Source: Carallia brachiata
Taxonomy: Eukaryota; Streptophyta; Magnoliopsida; Malpighiales; Rhizophoraceae
Assembly (NCBI GenBank): GCA_021464245.1
Contig: JADCRB010000160.1
Span: 496,001 to 560,000 of the forward strand
Length of the DNA stretch: 64,000 nucleotides
Direction: 5' to 3'
This document shows, piece after piece, positions 44,546 through 56,216 of this stretch. The position numbers and the translations under genes were made by a program. The notes under the pieces were generated by a model. It was given only the letters and a program-made list of their open reading frames with translations, had not been told where the DNA came from and did no database searches. Each line of letters opens with the position of its first letter. The first letter of the stretch is position 1.

Positions 44546-47507
44546 TCAAGTAATGCCACTTACTCCAAGCCGGCCTTCATACACATTGCTTGTGATCCAA
44601 GCATCCTCCACCAAAGTAGTTAAAGCCTCCTCTAACTTCTTAACACTACCCCTCGTGACTAGGCCATGTGGAATTTGCAATAAATCACTCAGGTTGGTCT
44701 TGCTATTGCCTTGGTTGCCATCATTCCCCCTCTCCTCAAAATAATTTTTCCCCAAATTGTCACTTATATAAAAAAGAAAAAGGTTAGAAACATTAAATAT
44801 GACACTTATACTATATTCACCTAGACAGACCAGCTTGTAGGCATTGTCATTGATGTGCTCAACCACTTGAAGTGGTCCATCTCCTCTTACTTGCAACTTG
44901 GAATGCCTTTAAGCAGGGAACCTCTTATTGTGTATATGCACCCAAATCCAATCATTGGGTTCAAGTATAACCTTCTTGCACTTTTTGTGGGCTTGATTGG
45001 TGTGTTGTTCGGTCCTCTGCTCTATGAGTTATCACACACACTCACGCAACTACTTGACCATCTTAGCCTTTTTCTTGCAATATAAACTAGCTCGGTTCTC
45101 AACCAGAAAAGGCTACAAATCCAATGGTGCGACTATAGTGCTCAAGTCCTTGACAAACCTCTAGTAGAAGCTAGTCAAGCAATAATAACTACACACCTCT
45201 AAAATGCTCTTAGTGTAGGCCAATCACGAATAGACTTTACCTTCTCTTCCACATAACCTAAGAAAACAATCTAATTTGTGCAAAATGGACACTTCTTAAG
45301 GTTAGCATACAATGTTTCATTCCTCAACACCTTCAACACACATCTCAAATGCTCGACATACTCATGCAAGTCTCTATTATAGTTCAAAATATCATTAAAA
45401 TAAACAACAACAAATCTATTAATGAATGCATGCAACACATGATTCATCAACCTCTTGAATGTACTAGGTGCATTAGTTAAACCAAATGGCATAACCAACC
45501 ACTCATACAATCTATATTTAGTTTTGAAAGCAGTTTTTCATTCATCTTTCTCTTTCATGTGTATTTTATGATCCCCTCTCTTAAAATCAATTTTAGAGAA
45601 TACACAAGAATCATGCAATTCATCCAACATGTCATCTAACCTAGGAATAGGATGGCGATACTTTACAGCAATTTTGTTGACCGCTCGCCAATCAACACAC
45701 ATTCTCTACATCCCATTCTTCTTAGGCACAAGTAGAACAGGTACTACACATGGGCTCATGCTCTCCCTCACGTGCTCCTTCTTCGTCAACCCAGCAACTT
45801 GCTCTCCCTCACGTGCTCCGAGTTGCTCCTATAGGCTAACCGATTTGGGATTAAAGCCCCAAGGATGAAATTAATATGATGTTCAATTCCCCTAATTCAT
45901 GGCAAGTCATCAAGTACCTTTTCGGGAAACACATCTTCAAATTCTTACAAAAGAAGGCATCCTTGACATCTCTTTATTTTACTATCACACTCAATGACTT
46001 ACTCTCCTTTTTGCCACTTCTTTTACTCATCTCATCTTTTGTAGTTCTTTCATTCTTTCCACAACTCTCAAAATGTTTGCTTTTTTTTTTTTTTCTCACT
46101 CTCACTTCTCAACTCACTCTTTTGATCACTCTTGTTTTCGCTCTCAACTAATCCTCAACGGTATAAGAGTAAATGGTTTTCCATGCATTGTGAATGTGTA
46201 TCGGTTCCCGAAGCCATTATGGGTTACCCTCCAATCATACTGCCATGGGTAACCAAGTAGCAAATGATCAGCATACATTGGTACTGCATCACACAATATC
46301 TTATCTTTGTAACACCCAATAGAGAAGGAAATCAATACTTGCTTTTTAACCTTCACCTCATCACAATCATTGAGCCATTGAAGCTTGTATGGCCTTAGGT
46401 GCTTGGTTATAGGCAAACTTAGCTTCTCTACCAACAAAGTGCTAGCAACATTAGTACAACTACCACAATCAATAATCACACTACATACCTTATTTTGGAT
46501 GAGGCATCTCATGTGAAAAATGTTGTGCCACTATACTCCATTGTCTTCCTTCACTTGAGCATTCAAAGTTCTCTGGACTACTAGCATCTCCTTATCAACT
46601 GGGTTCTCCACTCGATCATCACAATTTTCATAATAATCTTTGGCCTTACTTTCAATTTCAACATCTCCATCCCCTCTCACAATTATAGCACATTTGTTGG
46701 GCCATTGTGAGGCAATGTGCCCACTTCCCAAGCATCGAAAACACTTGATGTCACTGTTCTTATATTTATAAATCTCAGATTTTCTCTTCCCTTCGTTGTC
46801 TCCCACTTCATTTGCCTTGAAAATTTAGTCTTAGGCTGGGAAATTTAGTCTTAGATTGGCTTTATCATGTTTTTTTAGTCCAATTCGGTTGTTTTTGTAA
46901 AAGAGGAACTAGAATTCTACCCTAGACACGTAGTAGTGCTCTTTCTTTTGAGTTGCCTTTTACCTTCATGGCCTTGTGCACTATTGTTCAATCTCCACAA
47001 ATTGTTGCAATTCCACTACATTGGCAATGTCCCGGTTCAATCATTACAAGAATTTGGCTATTGTATATTTTCTATCTTCCTTTACATTGGCATGGATCAT
47101 AGCTATCTCCACCTCTTTATGGTACTCCTCCATGCTTTTAGCTCCTTGTGTAAGGCCCTAAAGACTTTGATAGAGGTCACAGTAGTAATGCAATAGAACA
47201 AACTGTTACTTCATCTTAGCCTTCATGTTTTAACAAGTGTCAATTGGACACTCATGATTCCTATAGCAATTGAGCACTATCTAATCTCACCAATCTATGG
47301 CATAATCGATGAATTCCATAGCCGTCAACTTCACTTCTTCTCTTCAGAGTAATCGTGGCAGTTAACTTAAGTTCCGCCTTCTTTTCCCACTCCAAGTAGG
47401 CATCAAGATCACTTTTGCCTGGAAATGGAAGAATCTTAATCTCGATGCTTCCAAGGTTGCGATCTTGTCTGGCTTCCCATCTCCCAACATTTGATCTCCT
47501 CCCACCT
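44546..47507 (-). pseudogene. Ty3/gypsy gag-pol relic, internally deleted
   Basis: Minus strand in order: gag core at 47480-47380 (RQDRNLGSIEIKILPFPGKS, DAYLEWEKKAEL), and a CCHC knuckle at 46745-46700 (CFRCLGSGHIASQW, last Cys replaced by Trp). The protease is at 46512-46144 (VIIDCGSCTNVAS and DHLLLGYPWQYD). RT follows at 45510-45271 (EWLVMPFGLTNAPSTF, then VVYFNDIL, where the catalytic YFDD has become YFND). The frame then jumps to an integrase C-terminal segment at 44896-44546 (LQVVEHINDNAYKL, NVSNLFLFYISDNLG). RNase H and the integrase core are missing. The gag N-terminus is cut at 47507 by an Athila LTR fragment. Confidence 0.85.
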
Positions 47508-48221
47508 TGATCGGGTAAAATCCTGCAAGCATACAGGGCCAATCGTAGTAATAAAATCCTGGTGAATACTCTAGGTGTCGAACCCAAGGGAACAAAGAAT
47601 TAATTATGATTTATGTTATTTAAACTGAAGGTTTTATGTTTGAGAAAATTAATAAGAAGCAAAATTATTAAACTGAAAATTAAGAAATTTAATTCATGGA
47701 AAATTAGAGGCAATTTAATTTAAATTGAATACAAGATGGAGGGTACCAGGGCTATGGGTTTTCACCTATAAGGGGATGAATTACATGAATTTTGTGGATT
47801 AATGATGTGAATGTTAATTCTTCTTCTTTAGTTAGTGTTCTTTGTCAAGCAACTTTAACAGTATTCAATCTATTTGTGATCTTCTCTCGAACTCACATAA
47901 AGTAGATTAAACTCATTAAAAAGAGAGAATTTCTAATGACATCATATAAACTTATCTCATGTCTGACTCAAAGTTCATATGTTTATCTATTTAGTACACG
48001 ATTGTGTCACATCTGTCGATCTCAACATAAATCCTATAACTACTTTCATGATGGCCAGACACAAAAGCATATTTAATAACAAGTAGATAAATCAAATCAA
48101 GTTGTCAACATATAATAGCAATAAAAACAAAAGAACTACTAAGTATCCACAAAAATCAAATAACCCAACCCTAAACTAGGCTACATCCATTTCGCCCTAA
48201 TTTAGGATTTTAGCCACTCAT
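47508..48221 (-). repeat. Truncated Athila-family LTR
   Basis: Starts TGATCGGGTAAAATCCTGC and runs colinear with the LTRs at 3788 and 10022 as far as ATTTCGCCCTAATTTAGG and CCACTCATG, then stops. About 714 of roughly 1,350 bp remain. The left edge abuts gypsy gag and the broken right edge abuts the vacuolar processing enzyme pseudogene, so it marks a deletion or recombination junction. Confidence 0.85.
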
Positions 48222-48225
48222 GGTA

Positions 48226-51200
48226 CAACAATGAAGTAGAACTTGTACGATAAATGAAGCAAACTGGCATCCCTCTGATTGAAAAGAGTGGTTGGTATTG
48301 AGCTGGATTCAGTGACAATGGTATTAGCGATTTTGGACCCATGAAATTACAGACAAAATCTGAAATGAACTCTTTATTTCCATATTGCATGACACGAGAG
48401 TTGATTTTTCCACTATTTCCTGTCCTGTTTCGAGTCTACAAGAATTTATGATAATAAATATCCTTAAGAAACTTTACATAAACAACCCCAAATGACATAT
48501 GCACTTGGCCCTGTAACAATTGAAAGGGCCAAAGATGTTGTGCCGCTTGGTGCTGCTCCTGCAAAGTTTCCTTACACGAATCGTGTAAGTCACTACATTC
48601 AAGTTGAATGTAAGAACTAGAGATCATCCACAAAATAAACAAATAAATAAAAGATTAAATTGGCTGGTACTAAATAATGAAATAGAAGCACATATTTAAT
48701 TTTTAAAGTGCCACAAAGCAAAACCTATCCTCCATCCACGAAACACTGAACAAATCTCCCAAACAAGTAGTATATTTTGTAGGAACACTAGAATTGTGTC
48801 CAAGACAATATGTTGCATAACTGTTTTCATCTGGTTTTGCGACAGTAACGACATAAATGTTCAAATCGGCTGAAAGTAAACCATCAAACATGCTCCCTAC
48901 CTCACAGGCTTCAAGGTAGAACACCTGGGAAATCACGAATTACAGTATGTTATAATGTCATCGCTTAGTACACTAATCTATCGATCTCTTTGTAACCACA
49001 TATAGTACCTATATGAAATAATGATCTTTATTTCTACTAAGAAAACGCTGATATATTAAAAGTTCCAATCCAATTATTAGAAGCATAAATATGTACAGTA
49101 GTGCAACATAGCAGTAACTTACCATAGTTTTATATACTTTAGCATGGTGCATTCTTTTCAACACTTTTATAAGGTCGATAACATAAAGTTTCTAAAGAGG
49201 CATACCTGCGTACAAACAAGCAAGATGGCAATTACCAATCAATTTTTTCATGGCAAGAAATAATTACACAATCATGTTCCTTGAAAAAAGCAAAAAAAAA
49301 AGCAAAAAAATTAATGAAATCTAATTAAATCAGCAAAACATGTAAAATACTCACTAACAAGGCCTGGTGAGCCATGGTCAGTGTAGTATATAAAAACATT
49401 ATCACTTGGACCGCTTTTAGAACCTTGCCACTACCTCCAGTGACAGTAGATTTATTTCCCAAAAGGACAGCAAAAAATTTGCTATGGTAGCATTACCTCC
49501 GGTATAATCCTAAGACAAAAGAAGAAAAGAAAGAGATGAAATCATAATTTAATTCTCATGAAAAAAATTGGCTGCCTGATTATTTTCTGTCCGAGTAGTA
49601 TCTTAATTGTAACAAATTATCAATTTTAAGTAATAATATTTATATTTTAAGTAACAAAATTTTATCAATTTATTTTTTGTTACTTAAAGTATGTGTACTA
49701 TTACTAAATCTTGTAGAGTTATTACTTTTGGGTTGAAAAATTGGGCTAAAATTTTGAGCGCTAAAACCAGCCTCTAATTCCCATAGTAGTAAGGAAAGTG
49801 TAAATGCCTGTTTTAAAAAATAAACCACCAAGCTAAGGGGAGAAGAGTAAATTAATTAATAGGCTTCACCTTGGGAACTCCGTGATAAACATCCTTGCCT
49901 TTTGGATGGTTGATGATGATGCCAGGCCTAGGGATTTTCTGGGTTATATGCTATATCATCATACATGAAGACAATAATGTTCTCATCTGTCACACCACCC
50001 TTTCTCAATATTTGGTAAGCGTGGCATATGTCAGCCTGAGAATAACAAAAAGAAAAACAAGTACGCATTGAATGGAAAATTATTCTACCTCCAGTTGTTC
50101 ACATCATTCATACACCCATCTTAAAGTTGGTCCCACCAACCTATGTGGAGCTTGCACAAGATGGAATGTATTTTTTGGGCCCCACAAGTTTCTGTAATTG
50201 AAATTAAATACAAAAACAATATCGGGCACAAAATTCCTCGCTTGGGAGTAGGTTCTAGAATTCCCTACTGTGCGTCGGGTTCGCTACCGTGTGCCTGGAG
50301 AATTTCTGGATTTGTACCTCCTCTGTGTTGCTTTGTCGGCCCTTGTGATTGTGTTGTGGCGGTTTTTCCGTCGGTGGTGGTCGTCAATTCCAGTGTCTGG
50401 TGTTGGGTTGGGCTTCATTTTGCAATTGCAAGTCATCTCTCGAGCTTTCTGCTGCACGTCTTAACAAGCACTCTTTCTCCCCTGCCTCCTCCGTCGCCTC
50501 GGCGACTAGTGCGATGGTGGGAGAGGTGCTCTTCCTTTTACATGCAGTCAGGCCTTGTATAGTTTCTGCTGGCTAGGTTTTGATTTGCAATATGGAGGCT
50601 ATGGCAGGCTTTCGGATCTTGGGGGTTGGATCGCTGGTGGTTGTAGCAGCTATGACTCTAGTTCTTTCAATCCCTTGTGCACTTCTCGTGTTGGGGGGTA
50701 GGGACAACCGTTGTTTCCTACGTTGTGTAGCTATGATGGTGATGTACGACTTGATTACGGTGGTGCTCACACTGGAATATTCCGGTGTCAATTGTCCCTG
50801 GTGGTTAGGGAAGATTGTGGAGCAGTTGTGGACGTTTGGGTCCTGAGGCCTATGGGCCAGTCTTTGGTTCGATTACGGGCCTTGTTCTTGTATGCCTTAG
50901 TTGTTTCTTGTCTCTGCTGTCTGTCCTTTGGGTCTCTAGGTCTGCTGTGGGCTTGTTTGGGTTTGGTTGTATGTATCCAACCTATATGTATGGGTTATTT
51001 TGGGCCTTAACCGTTTGTTTTAAATAAATAAAAGTTACTTTCTTACTGATCAAAAAAAAAAAAATTCCTCGCTTGGACCACGGGTGACATAAAAAGTTAA
51101 TTTTTTTTTAAATTGTGCATTGTACGTTAAGTTTACACGTAAGTGGAATAAAATTTGTACCAAAATTGGTGAAAATTACAAAATCATGAAACACAACCTT

Positions 51201-51646
51201 ATTTGTATTTTCCCTACATTTTTTTTTTGGCATATCTTATTCAAATCACTTGCGCATTTAGGTAGAATTCGTAAAAATAAGTAATTAATGTTAAAAATTT
51301 TTAATTTCAAAAATATTATTTAATTGTAGATGACATCGCGATCATGTCACTTACGTTGGCTTAGGCCTATGCGTAAAAGTTGAGTCCTAATAACAGGACT
51401 CAAATGAACAATCACATACACTGATAGCCAGTCACCTGATGCCTGTAATTTTCATATCTAGTTGACCCAACAATGAGAACTGCCCATCTTTTCCATTTGT
51501 GGCCAGCTTTCATGTTCTTCCATCAGTTGACTTACTATCATGAAGTGGTGGCAAATTGGTCTCTTGGTGTTGGCGATGTGCTGGCTTTGAATGGTGCAGA
51601 ACAATGCTGCAAAAATAAGAAGCAAGCCATGGCCAAACTTAGTCAT
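48226..51646 (-). pseudogene. VPE: Vacuolar processing enzyme (legumain) pseudogene
   Basis: Legumain cysteine proteases cleave vacuolar proteins after Asn/Asp. Exon 1 (51646-51436) has a hydrophobic signal-like start (MTKFGHGLLLIFAALF) and, in a shifted frame, RWAVLIVGSTRYENYRHQ. Exon 2 (50035-49870) reads [20 protein letters not shown] and a one-base insertion splits NPENP from PGIIINHPKG. Exon 3 (49509-49355) keeps the catalytic His segment TDHGSPG but has two one-base losses. Exon 4 (49205-49123) starts GMP and has an in-frame stop. Exon 5 (48924-48725) keeps the catalytic Cys segment [12 protein letters not shown] and [13 protein letters not shown]. Remnants of later exons give KETLQEQHQ, VMQYGN and, in a shifted frame, NQRDASLL. 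The 3' end is cut at 48221. Splice sites remain mostly canonical, so it decayed from an intron-containing copy. Confidence 0.9.
50246..51060 (+). mobile_element. Poly(A)-tailed retroposon in VPE intron 1
   Basis: A 16-bp direct repeat AAAATTCCTCGCTTGG flanks it (50230-50245 and 51061-51076). The plus strand ends AATAAAAGTTACTTTC, TTACTGATC and an A-run, like a plant LINE 3' end. The body is GT-rich (GTGGTGGTCGTC, GGTTTGGTTGTATG) and has no RT, endonuclease or RNase H motif. It is therefore a 5'-truncated LINE 3' region or a non-autonomous LINE derivative. Confidence 0.8.
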
Positions 51647-52188
51647 TGTGACAAGAGCAACCTGTCCATCATTGTAATTTGTTAGCTTATTTTTATTCCC
51701 ATATATTATAACCATTTGGTCTTAATTTTTATATTAAAACAGGTAACTAGTGTTTATTGTAGACAATGAAAAATATCAAAATAGTCCACAATAAAGATAA
51801 AGTCTTCAAATTATATTTCTTCATAAAAATAAGTCGCAGAATTATCATTAAGTTGGTGAAACAAAGAAATGAAACTCTTACAAAAGAAAGAAGAGTAAGA
51901 TGAACCGAATCAAAAAGTTTAGTAAAAAAAATTCACACTTCGGAGCAATATACTTTGATTATCACAAAGGCTTCTATGTCGAAGATACTTTTCATAACGA
52001 AGAGAAGGAGTCTATTTGTAACTTCCTAAAGCTAAAATGGATGGTTGGAATATTTGGACCACGGTATGCATGAAAAAGAATAATAACAATCACAATTGTA
52101 ATAATGACAGTAAGAAAAACGAGTTAGGACCAGAAGATTCCTAATTTGGAGTCAAGTTACAACTTGTGGTCAACTTGGTCAGTAGTTT
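51647..52188. other. Former VPE upstream region, no other gene
   Basis: AT-rich sequence between the VPE pseudogene start and the Tat 3' LTR. No clear TATA box is identifiable in the expected place. Confidence 0.4.
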
Positions 52189-52933
52189 TGTGAAGGATGT
52201 AAGTTTCGAACGTGAAATAGTTAGATTTCAAACATACAAATACAAATTATAAATAAAAATGTAAAATTTATGCGAGGTCCACCTTCGTGCGAATCTTCTA
52301 ATTAATGCTCCCTTATAATTTGTTGAGAGTTACGCAAGTTTAAGCTTGACAGAAATGAATTCCACAGCTTTATCTTAAACAAAATAAATTCTGCTAAGAG
52401 CTAAGACTTGATCTCGGGTGGATACTATAACTCCGGCAAGGGCTATAGAGGCTTGATTTCGATCGGACTGGCTTGATTCCAGTTAGAGCCATAGCGGGCT
52501 TGATCTCAAACGGACTAGTTAGACTTCATTGAGTGTTGTAGGGGCTTGATCTCAAACAGATATTTAATATTTTAATATTTTGAATTTTCAGTCTGGCAAA
52601 TCTAACTTAGTAGTGATCAGAAAGTATACACCCAAAATATGTTTGCAAATAAATATATTTAATATTTTGAACTTTTAATCTAGAATATTTATCTTAGTGA
52701 CATCTAGAGAGTATACGTCAAAAATACGAAAACGAGTGGAAGGAGAATTTATTTTTAATGGATTTCTTTATTTCCTCTGGGGATGCCCCTTTTGAGGTAG
52801 GGAATGGCCTATTTATAGGCCATCCCCACCACTGTGCCACCAACCATTTGGTTGGTGGCACATGAGTCGACAATTGGTCGGTTTGGCCAATTTCCGATCA
52901 TTTGGACTTTCTTTTTTCTTTTTTATTGTTACA
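52189..52933 (-). repeat. Tat 3' LTR
   Basis: 745 bp; on the minus strand TGTAACAATAAAAAAG to CTTCACA. It is colinear with the 5' LTR but contains about 60 bp more around 52793-52860, including the TATA palindrome and a perfect hairpin with 12-bp arms GTGCCACCAACC. Confidence 0.85.
52810..52817 (-). promoter_or_regulatory. TATA box inside a palindrome in the Tat 3' LTR
   Basis: TATAAATA on the minus strand, embedded in the palindrome GGCCTATTTATAGGCC, which extends imperfectly to 26 bp. The matching position is deleted from the 5' LTR. Confidence 0.5.
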
Positions 52934-55149
52934 AATGTTCTCACTTCAAGACTTAGTGAGGAAGAACGTTGAGAAGTGATCCGAGCTAAATCTTGAAATC
53001 CAGTTTGAAATTTGAGACATCTTAACGAATATTGAATCTTGAAATCTTTCGCTCTGACTAGCCGGACTACTGTTGGGCTTCCATAAAACTCGGTGTAATA
53101 TTATAAAAATCACACCCTTGGAAACTGATCAGAATGATCCAGCCAATATAGAAATCAAAGTTCCATAGTTTTGACGAGGATAATCTAGTAGACAAAGAAC
53201 TTGAACCTCCCCATAAGAAAGGTCCAATACCATGATACTTCAGGGCCAATTCACGAAAAGATGGGCTGTAGTTATGATTCCTCTATATGTCCTGATGTAA
53301 GGAAAATAGTTGGGAATTCTCTATCCATCACCGCATTTGTGATCACGTGAGGATAATCACAACTTCTCTGCACGTTGTGATAGATGCGAACTAAAGAGAG
53401 TAGTTGAAACTTCATTGATTATGATATCAACATCGTCAGAGGCTGAGACTCGAGGGCCTACAAGGATCTCTTGAAGAGGATGACTATTTCTCTTTCTGGC
53501 ATGTATGTTTTCAGCTTTTTCATTAAAGAACTTCTTGAAAAAGAAAGCATATGGGCTAGTCATCTTCTTTCTTCAAAGAAAAGAAATGCTGAGGAGTGAG
53601 TTCTGTGACTTGAGAATGCAAAAAATATATAAACAACAAAAGCCCTTTTTTTTGTTACAAAAAGTCAAAATGAGATGCCGAATCTGGTGGGGTCTTCTTT
53701 TACGTCTCTTTCTGCTATAAGAGACAAATGAGACAGCGGCCGACGTGTGTTGTAAAAGTCAATATCTTGTGCCACAAAAGTTGTTGTACCTTATTATTGT
53801 TAGCCGACCTCGTGGGACTCAAGGTGTAGCTCTAAGTCAATTGAGTCCTTATTTGGCGGGTTGATGACGTCGACACTGCTAAAACTTTCTAGCTGATTAA
53901 CGTTTGTCAGGGTATACCGAAAAAAGAGGCAGAGTCTCGCCGGAGTAGCTCTCTCCTAGTGTAAGGCTTCCTCTTTGATTGAAATCCCCACAAGGGATGC
54001 ACCCCTAACTGGAGATTGAGGCATCGTATGATAGAAAGTAACACCTCTAGAACCCGTATGTGTATTGCAGCAAGCTATAGTTTTGATCGAAATAGCCTTG
54101 AGAAACCACTGTAGGGGTGGAGTTTGGACCCATAACTTCATTTGAGAACGAAGTAATACTAGTGAGATCCATCATAGGAACAGTTGTGTGCTGAAGATAC
54201 GGTAGTTCTCCGTGTTAATCTCTCCCTACTTCTATGGTTCTGAAACTAAAAATACACATTTTTCGTCTTGACTGCTCCATACAGCCGTAGTCGTGAAGCA
54301 AGTCGAGAGAGTTGTGATGCATTAGGAGTAGTACCTCCATTGTTGCAGAAGATCTTTTCCAAGATTTATAGTTGTCCTAAACTCGGTTGTCATTCAGTGT
54401 GTGGTACCCCTTCTTCTCCTTGGTTATGAAGTCTCATCTTTCTTATTGAAAATGAGCAAAAGCTTGACATGCAGTAAAGATAAGTAAAAGGTTGAGACTA
54501 GAACAATGATTCAGAATCAAATCCTCAATCGTTTTTGTATGTTTGAGCCGTACACAATTTATACCCATGCGGGCTAGGAGTTTTGGACCAGATTTTAGTT
54601 TTTGGCTTTTTTGAGCCGTTCACAGTTTATACTCAAGCAAGCCAGGAGTTTTGAACAGTTTTCGAGTCCAAGTTATGGATTCAAGTTTTGGGTAAAGATT
54701 TTGGGCTTTGGATTCTGAATTCGTGGATTTCGGGCTTTGGATTCAAGTTTGAATTTTGGCTTTGGGCTCGAGTTTGGATTGGGCTTTGGACTTAAGTTTT
54801 GGGCTTTTGATTTGGACTTGAATTTTTGGGTTCAAGTTTGGATTTGAGCTTAGATTTTTTGGCTTTGGATTTGGACTTAGATTTTTGGGTTCAAGTTTGG
54901 ATTTGGGCTCAGGTTTTTAGATTTTATTTGAGCATGTACATGCGCTTTAAATTTTTTTTTTTTTTCGATTTTTCTAATTTTTTTCTTTTCTTTTTCTTTT
55001 TTTTCTTTTTTTTATTTTTGTCTCCTTTTTTCCAATTTTTTTTCTCTATATCTGTACATAATAACGCTTTAGGAATTTACTATTGATTGGGCTAATTCGG
55101 GTCCCTTCTTGGTTTGACAATATATAAACGTTGTTGGTATAAGCCTCCT
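52934..55149 (-). other. Tat 3' internal region between integrase and LTR
   Basis: No recognisable conserved protein. Several short minus-strand frames (for example 54141-53956, 53563-53357) show no family motif. The right part, 54650-54925, is an unusual G/T-rich stretch of repeated TTGGGCTTTGGATT-like words, followed by T-tracts at 54945-55045. Tat elements often carry a long 3' non-coding or extra-ORF region here. Confidence 0.55.
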
Positions 55150-56171
55150 GTACTAAGTATGGCCCCTCCCATTTGGAAATGAGCTTGTCGCCAGGTCAGT
55201 GCTTCAAGTTGATGGGTCGTCGTACTGCAAGAACAAGATCCCAAACTTGGAATGATCGAGGGTGAACTCTATGATTGAACACATTAGTGAGTCGGGTCTA
55301 GTAGCACTCAAGTTGTTGTGTTTGAAGTCTTTTCTTGTCAAGGGCTTCTAATTCATCCAAACACAATCGAGCATTTTCATCCTGTGTGAGGCCTTCTATA
55401 ACAGCCATGCAGAGAGATAGAATTTGTGTTTCTAATGGTAGTATTGCTTCGACACCATAGACGAGTGCATACAATGTCGCCTGTGTTGGAGTGTGAGATG
55501 TCCATAACACCTCTGGAATTCTATCATGTCAGTCCCTTTTGGATTTAGAGACTACATTTTTTGCAATAAGTTGCACAAGGTCTTGTTAAACGCTTCAGCT
55601 AAGCCATTGGCCAGGCATTGTACATTGACGACTTATACTGCTTGAATTTGAAGTTTTCACAATGCTTATCCATCAAACTGTTATAGAACTGTTTGCCATT
55701 ATCAGTGACAATGAACCAAGGAACTTTATCGCGATAGGCCAGATGAGTTCGGATGAAATTGACAACATGTTTATTCTTTACTTCCCTAAGTGGGATAGCT
55801 TCGGCTCATTTTGAGAAGTAATAAGTTACTGCTAGAATGTAAAAGTGACCTAGGGATGACTTTGGCAAAGGCCCCACTTAATCAAGTCCCCAAGCTTCAA
55901 AGGGCCAAGACAAAACAGTCGGATGTAGTGGCTCTGGTAATTGATGAGTGTAATTTCCATAGAACTGGCATGCTTGACAAGTTTTGGCAAATTCCAAAGT
56001 AACACGTACCATAGTCAGCCAATAGTACCCCATCCTTCTGAGTTGGAAGTGTAACTTTAGTCCTAATTGGTGTCTGCCACAAACACCGGAATGTGGTTCT
56101 TCAAGAGCTTGTTTTGCCTTTTCACTGCCTAGACAGCAGAGTAACACTCCATCAAAAGACTTTCGATGCAA
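55150..56171 (-). pseudogene. Tat integrase remnant
   Basis: The N-terminal zinc-binding HHCC region is readable near 56110-55960 (SGVCGRHQLGLKLHF, TCQACQFYG), followed by LPEPLHPTVLSWPFEAWGLD, the usual start of the integrase core. The central core is in other frames with stops. The C-terminal part at 55510-55298 reads TPTQATLYALVYGVEAILPL and LDELEALDKKRLQTQQLEC, the typical gypsy/Tat tail. Intact enzymes insert the cDNA into the genome; this one is broken. Confidence 0.8.
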
Positions 56172-56216
56172 AGTGTTTTTTTAGACATATGAAGCAGGAA
56201 GTTCAACGTTGAATTT

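Noticed and set aside
50143..51027. Overlapping plus-strand frames as a host gene
   Set aside because: Overlapping frames without motif, bounded by a 16-bp target duplication and a poly(A) tail; they belong to a retroposon.
54826..55086. Plus-strand frame rich in Phe and Asp-Leu repeats
   Set aside because: It arises from the G/T-rich repeat and T-tracts on the strand opposite the Tat element; not a gene.
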